A stretch of 16,825 bases of DNA, from the NCBI GenBank assembly GCA_003599475.1, contig QZKK01000194.1, positions 1-16,825 of the forward strand, given 5' to 3'. The position numbers and the translations under genes are program-made. Source of the stretch: Desulfobacteraceae bacterium (GTDB taxonomy: Bacteria; Desulfobacterota; Desulfobacteria; Desulfobacterales; SURF-15). The notes under the pieces were generated by a model. It saw nothing but the letters and a program-made list of their open reading frames with translations, searched no databases and was not told the DNA's origin. Below, one piece after another: positions 14,074 to 16,825 of the stretch (position 1 is its first letter; the number at the start of each line of letters is the position of its first letter).

Positions 14074-15792
14074 TCACGCGAGCCGGTCTTTCAACTCGGC
14101 GTAGGCACCCATTGCGGATATCTGTCCTTCCCTGAGCACAAGGATGCTGTCCATCTGCTCGAGACACGAGTGCCGGTGCGTGATCAATAGAAGCGTCTTC
14201 CCCCGTGTTCTTTGAAAAATCGAGGTCAGCAGAAGGCACTCGGTGGCTTGATCGAGCCCCTCTGTCGGCTCATCCAATACCCATATCGGTCCGTCTCTCA
14301 GGAAGCACCGGGCGACCGCCAGACGCTGTGCTTCGCCGCCGGACAACAGGCTGCCGGATTCTCCCACCCAGGTATCGATCCCCTCCGGAAGGGAATCCAC
14401 GAAGGGGAGCAGACAGGCTGCGTCGATAGCCTCGCGCAACTGCGCATCGCCGGCCTCCGGGTCTGCCAGCAGAAGGTTTTTCCGGATGGTGGATCCGAAT
14501 ATGTGCGCACGCTGCGGAACCGCATTGACATACCGGCGAAGGGTGGTTTCGGACAGCTCGCGGATGTCCTGCCCGCCGATCCGCAGGCGGCCGTTTACAG
14601 GGTCCCGGAAGCGGACAAGCAGGTTCATCAGCGTCGATTTCCCCGAGCCGGTCTCGCCGATCACCGCAATGTGTTTTCCTGCGGGGATGAAAAAATCGAT
14701 TCCCCGGAGAGCCCAGGCCGGGTTTCCCGGATATCGAAAGCCGATGTTTTCAAACCGGATGTCGCAACCGAGCGGTGGGGTAAGAGGCTTTTCCGGAAAC
14801 CGGATATCGGGTGCGGTCTCGATGATTTCCCGGATGCGCACGGCGGCCTCCCGGCTTCTGCCGAGGTGCTGGTAGGCGCGTGGCAGTGAGTAAACGGCTT
14901 CGAAGGCGGCCAGAACAGCCAGCGACAGCAGCGCGAGGGTGGGTCCCTCCAGGGTTCCGGCAGATACCCGACCTACACCGATATAGAGGACGGAAGTCCA
15001 CGCAAAACCCGAAAAGAGGATGCCGGCGGCCGAAGAGACGGCGGAAATATGGTTCATTTTCCGCTGCAAGGCGGTCAGATCCCGAATATTTTTCCGAAGG
15101 GCTTCCGTGTGGCTTTCCCGGGCATCGAAGACCAGAAGCTCGCTCATGCACTGGATCCTCTCGACAAGCCGGATTCTCAGCACGGCGCTGCTCTGTTGCA
15201 GTCTTTTTCCGATCTTTTGCCCGCGCGATCCTGCGACTGCAGGAACGACAAAACCGGCCGTCAACAGGAAAAAACATCCGACCGCCGCCGTCAGGACATC
15301 GAAGGATGCCAGAAAGCAGAAGAGCAGCAGGGCGATAAAAAGTGCGACGGCCGTCGGGGAGAGTACGCGCAGATAGAGGTTGTCAAGGGTATCGATGTCT
15401 TCTACCAGACGGCTCAGCACATCTCCGCTCCGGTATCTGGCGAGAGAAGCGGGTACGAGCGGTTCGAGATGCCGGTAGAGCCAGACCCGAAGCCCGGAAA
15501 GAATCCGCAGCGTTGCATCATGGGTCAACACCCGCTCGAGGTAACGGGAGCCCGTTCGGGAAAAAGCAAACAGCCGAACGCCGATCGAGGGAAAAAAGAA
15601 GTTGAACATCATCGCGCCCGCTGCGGTAACACCCGCAAGGGCTGTGGCCGAAAGGAACCATCCGGCCAAGGCCAGCAGACCGACGGCCGATGAAACAGCC
15701 AGAAGACCGCTGACCGTCCCCGAGAGCATCCGCCATCGATAAGGGGAAATCAACCGCCAGAACGGCGCCAGGTCCAGCCACAGCTTACCCAT
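14074..15792 (-). CDS. cydC: CydC subunit of the CydDC ABC exporter
   Basis: 572-aa half-transporter (membrane domain then ATPase), nearly the length of E. coli CydC. With CydD it exports cysteine/glutathione and is needed to assemble cytochrome bd. The CydC signatures LALAGWFLSATALAG and NFFFPSIGVRLFAFSRTGSR then YLERVLTHDATLRIL lie in the first 100 residues. The ATPase has Walker A GETGSGKST (about 379-387), LSGGEAQR (about 482), Walker B IWVLDEPTEG (about 500) and an H-loop ITHR (about 535). The ATG at 15790-15792 overlaps the cydD stop by eight bases (ATGGGTAA), with GGGAGG upstream, implying translational coupling; an upstream GTG is less likely. Its stop codon falls inside a dispersed repeat. 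Confidence 0.94.
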   Translation of the reverse strand: MGKLWLDLAPFWRLISPYRWRMLSGTVSGLLAVSSAVGLLALAGWFLSATALAGVTAAGAMMFNFFFPSIGVRLFAFSRTGSRYLERVLTHDATLRILSGLRVWLYRHLEPLVPASLARYRSGDVLSRLVEDIDTLDNLYLRVLSPTAVALFIALLLFCFLASFDVLTAAVGCFFLLTAGFVVPAVAGSRGQKIGKRLQQSSAVLRIRLVERIQCMSELLVFDARESHTEALRKNIRDLTALQRKMNHISAVSSAAGILFSGFAWTSVLYIGVGRVSAGTLEGPTLALLSLAVLAAFEAVYSLPRAYQHLGRSREAAVRIREIIETAPDIRFPEKPLTPPLGCDIRFENIGFRYPGNPAWALRGIDFFIPAGKHIAVIGETGSGKSTLMNLLVRFRDPVNGRLRIGGQDIRELSETTLRRYVNAVPQRAHIFGSTIRKNLLLADPEAGDAQLREAIDAACLLPFVDSLPEGIDTWVGESGSLLSGGEAQRLAVARCFLRDGPIWVLDEPTEGLDQATECLLLTSIFQRTRGKTLLLITHRHSCLEQMDSILVLREGQISAMGAYAELKDRLA

Positions 15793-16825
15793 GAACCCCG
15801 CCCTCCCGAGGCTGCGCCGGAGGATGGCGAAGCTCACCCCCTCCTTTCAATTCAGACCCGGTTCCTCTCTCGACGATTCTCCCCTCTGCCATTACCAGGA
15901 TGCGGTCCGCCCATTGAAGCCCCTGCAGCCGGTGCGTAAGCAAAAGCACCGTCCGTCCGGCGGTGAGATCCTTTATGGCCGCCATGATCAGCGCTTCGTT
16001 TTCCCTGTCAAGCCGGGCGGTGGGTTCATCGAGCAGCCACAAGGGGGCGTCCTTGACAAAGGCTCTGGCCAATGCCACCCGCTGGGCCTGGCCCCGGGAA
16101 AGCCCATACCCCTGTTCGCCGATAAGGGTCGCAAGGCCGTCTGGAAGCTTTTCCGTAAATTCCAAAACGCGGGCCGCCCGTGCGGCCGCTTCGATCCGAG
16201 AGGCCGAAGCCTCCGGCCGGCCCATGCGGATGTTATCGAGAATGGTTCCATGGAGCAGCACGGGGTTTTGTCCGATCCAGGCGATGCTCCGGCGCCAGCT
16301 CTCCGGGGTGACAAGGTTGAGCGCCGTGCCGTTTACGGTAATCCGTCCTCTGTCCGGCTGCATGAAACCGAGCAGCAGGTTGACGACCGAAGTCTTTCCC
16401 GCACCGCTTTCCCCCATGAGCAAAACCTTTTCGCCCGGGTTCAGATCGAAGCTCACGCCGTTTACCGCAGGACGCCTTCCCCCCTGATAGGCGAGGGTAA
16501 GGTCCTCGCACCGGATTTTCAGTGTCTCGCTCGGAGGAAACGGTTTGAGTTCTTCAGCGGGTCGATGCGCTTCGGTCGACAGGATGTCAAGGATCTCCCG
16601 GGCGGCACCGATTGCTTCCGCCCGGGCATGGTAATGGGTGCCGAGCTCCCGCAGCGGCAGATAAAATTCGGGTGCAATCAAAAGGACAAAGAAGCCGGCC
16701 TCAAGCGTCAACGATTTGCCCCAGGCTCCGAATTCAAGATATCCGAGGTAGCTCATCCCGAGATACATAGCAAGCAGAGCGATGCTGATGGAGCTGAAAA
16801 ACTCCAGCACGGCTGCAGAAAGAAA
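15785..16825 (-). CDS. cydD: CydD subunit of the CydDC ABC exporter, C-terminal part (runs off window)
   Basis: 346 residues to a TAA stop at 15785-15787; the frame stays open to the right edge, so the N-terminal half is missing. The visible start has the end of the membrane domain: VLEFFSSISIALLAMYLG and GFFVLLIAPEFYLPLRELG then THYHARAEAIGAAREI, a CydD signature. The ATPase has Walker A GESGAGKTS, signature motif LSRGQAQR (Arg in place of the second Gly of LSGGQ), Walker B LWLLDEPTARLD and an H-loop LLTHR. It pairs with CydC, whose gene overlaps its end by eight bases. Together they form the maturation exporter for the bd oxidase encoded downstream. Confidence 0.93.
   Translation of the reverse strand, partial: FLSAAVLEFFSSISIALLAMYLGMSYLGYLEFGAWGKSLTLEAGFFVLLIAPEFYLPLRELGTHYHARAEAIGAAREILDILSTEAHRPAEELKPFPPSETLKIRCEDLTLAYQGGRRPAVNGVSFDLNPGEKVLLMGESGAGKTSVVNLLLGFMQPDRGRITVNGTALNLVTPESWRRSIAWIGQNPVLLHGTILDNIRMGRPEASASRIEAAARAARVLEFTEKLPDGLATLIGEQGYGLSRGQAQRVALARAFVKDAPLWLLDEPTARLDRENEALIMAAIKDLTAGRTVLLLTHRLQGLQWADRILVMAEGRIVERGTGSELKGGGELRHPPAQPREGGVHG

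Larger units (their letters stand above)
13703..14084. repeat. four copies of a GTGAAGTTTCA element
   Basis: The word GTGAAGTTTCA followed by an A/C/T-rich spacer and GCGC-like bases occurs at 13703, 13859, 13963 and, as TTGAAGTTTCA, 14066. Copies one (13703-13767) and three (13963-14023) continue as about 60-bp units through CCAATTTGATCGAA to GGAAACT, so the unit is bounded by inverted AAGTTTC/GAAACT ends. Copy three has an internal TGGCTGC-GA-GCAGCCA hairpin, like REP elements. Copy four includes the cydC stop codon. Confidence 0.65.

Noticed and set aside
13853..14239. 128-codon minus-strand open frame
   Set aside because: Made of repeat-derived sequence and an out-of-frame part of cydC.

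Overview
The window is typical of an anaerobic or microaerophilic Gram-negative bacterium, most likely a deltaproteobacterium (Desulfobacterota-like). This is inferred from gene content: a TRAP carboxylate transporter, a phosphate-binding-like protein paired with a chemoreceptor, a short cytochrome bd oxidase under an Fe-S Rrf2 regulator, and intergenic repeats of the type common in that group. No rRNA, tRNA, CRISPR array, transposase or phage gene was seen.

Layout. (1) Positions 1-2671, minus strand: a metabolic gene set of a flavodiiron-like metallo-beta-lactamase protein, an MmgE/PrpD-family protein, and an RraA/HMG-aldolase-like protein that runs off the left edge. (2) Positions 2672-3926: a long regulatory or intergenic stretch that holds one small gene, a 53-aa cysteine-containing protein on the minus strand, and a good sigma-70-type promoter firing right. 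(3) Positions 3927-6916, plus strand: a complete TRAP transporter (dctP, dctQ, dctM) with an 18-bp stem-loop between dctP and dctQ. (4) Positions 6917-7361: non-coding DNA with hairpins and a 19-bp direct repeat. (5) Positions 7362-10398, plus strand: a periplasmic phosphate-binding-like protein followed by a methyl-accepting chemotaxis protein. (6) Positions 10434-10523: an inverted repeat between convergent transcription units. (7) Positions 10579-16825, minus strand: cydD (partial), cydC, a repeat-rich 586-bp gap, an Rrf2 regulator, cydA and cydB.

How the genes may work together. The left part looks like uptake (TRAP) plus catabolism (PrpD-like dehydratase/isomerase and RraA-like aldolase) of a small organic acid; the substrate cannot be read from sequence. 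The middle pair is likely a ligand-sensing chemotaxis module. The right part is a complete genetic kit for a bd-type quinol oxidase: the CydDC exporter needed for its maturation, both oxidase subunits, and an Fe-S sensor whose own promoter carries a 24-bp imperfect palindrome over the -10 element. Together with the di-iron-type MBL protein this suggests an anaerobe coping with oxygen or nitric oxide.

For several genes the start given here is shorter than the longest open frame because a ribosome binding site or family alignment supports it (dctP, the chemoreceptor, cydB, cydA, rrf2, cydC).
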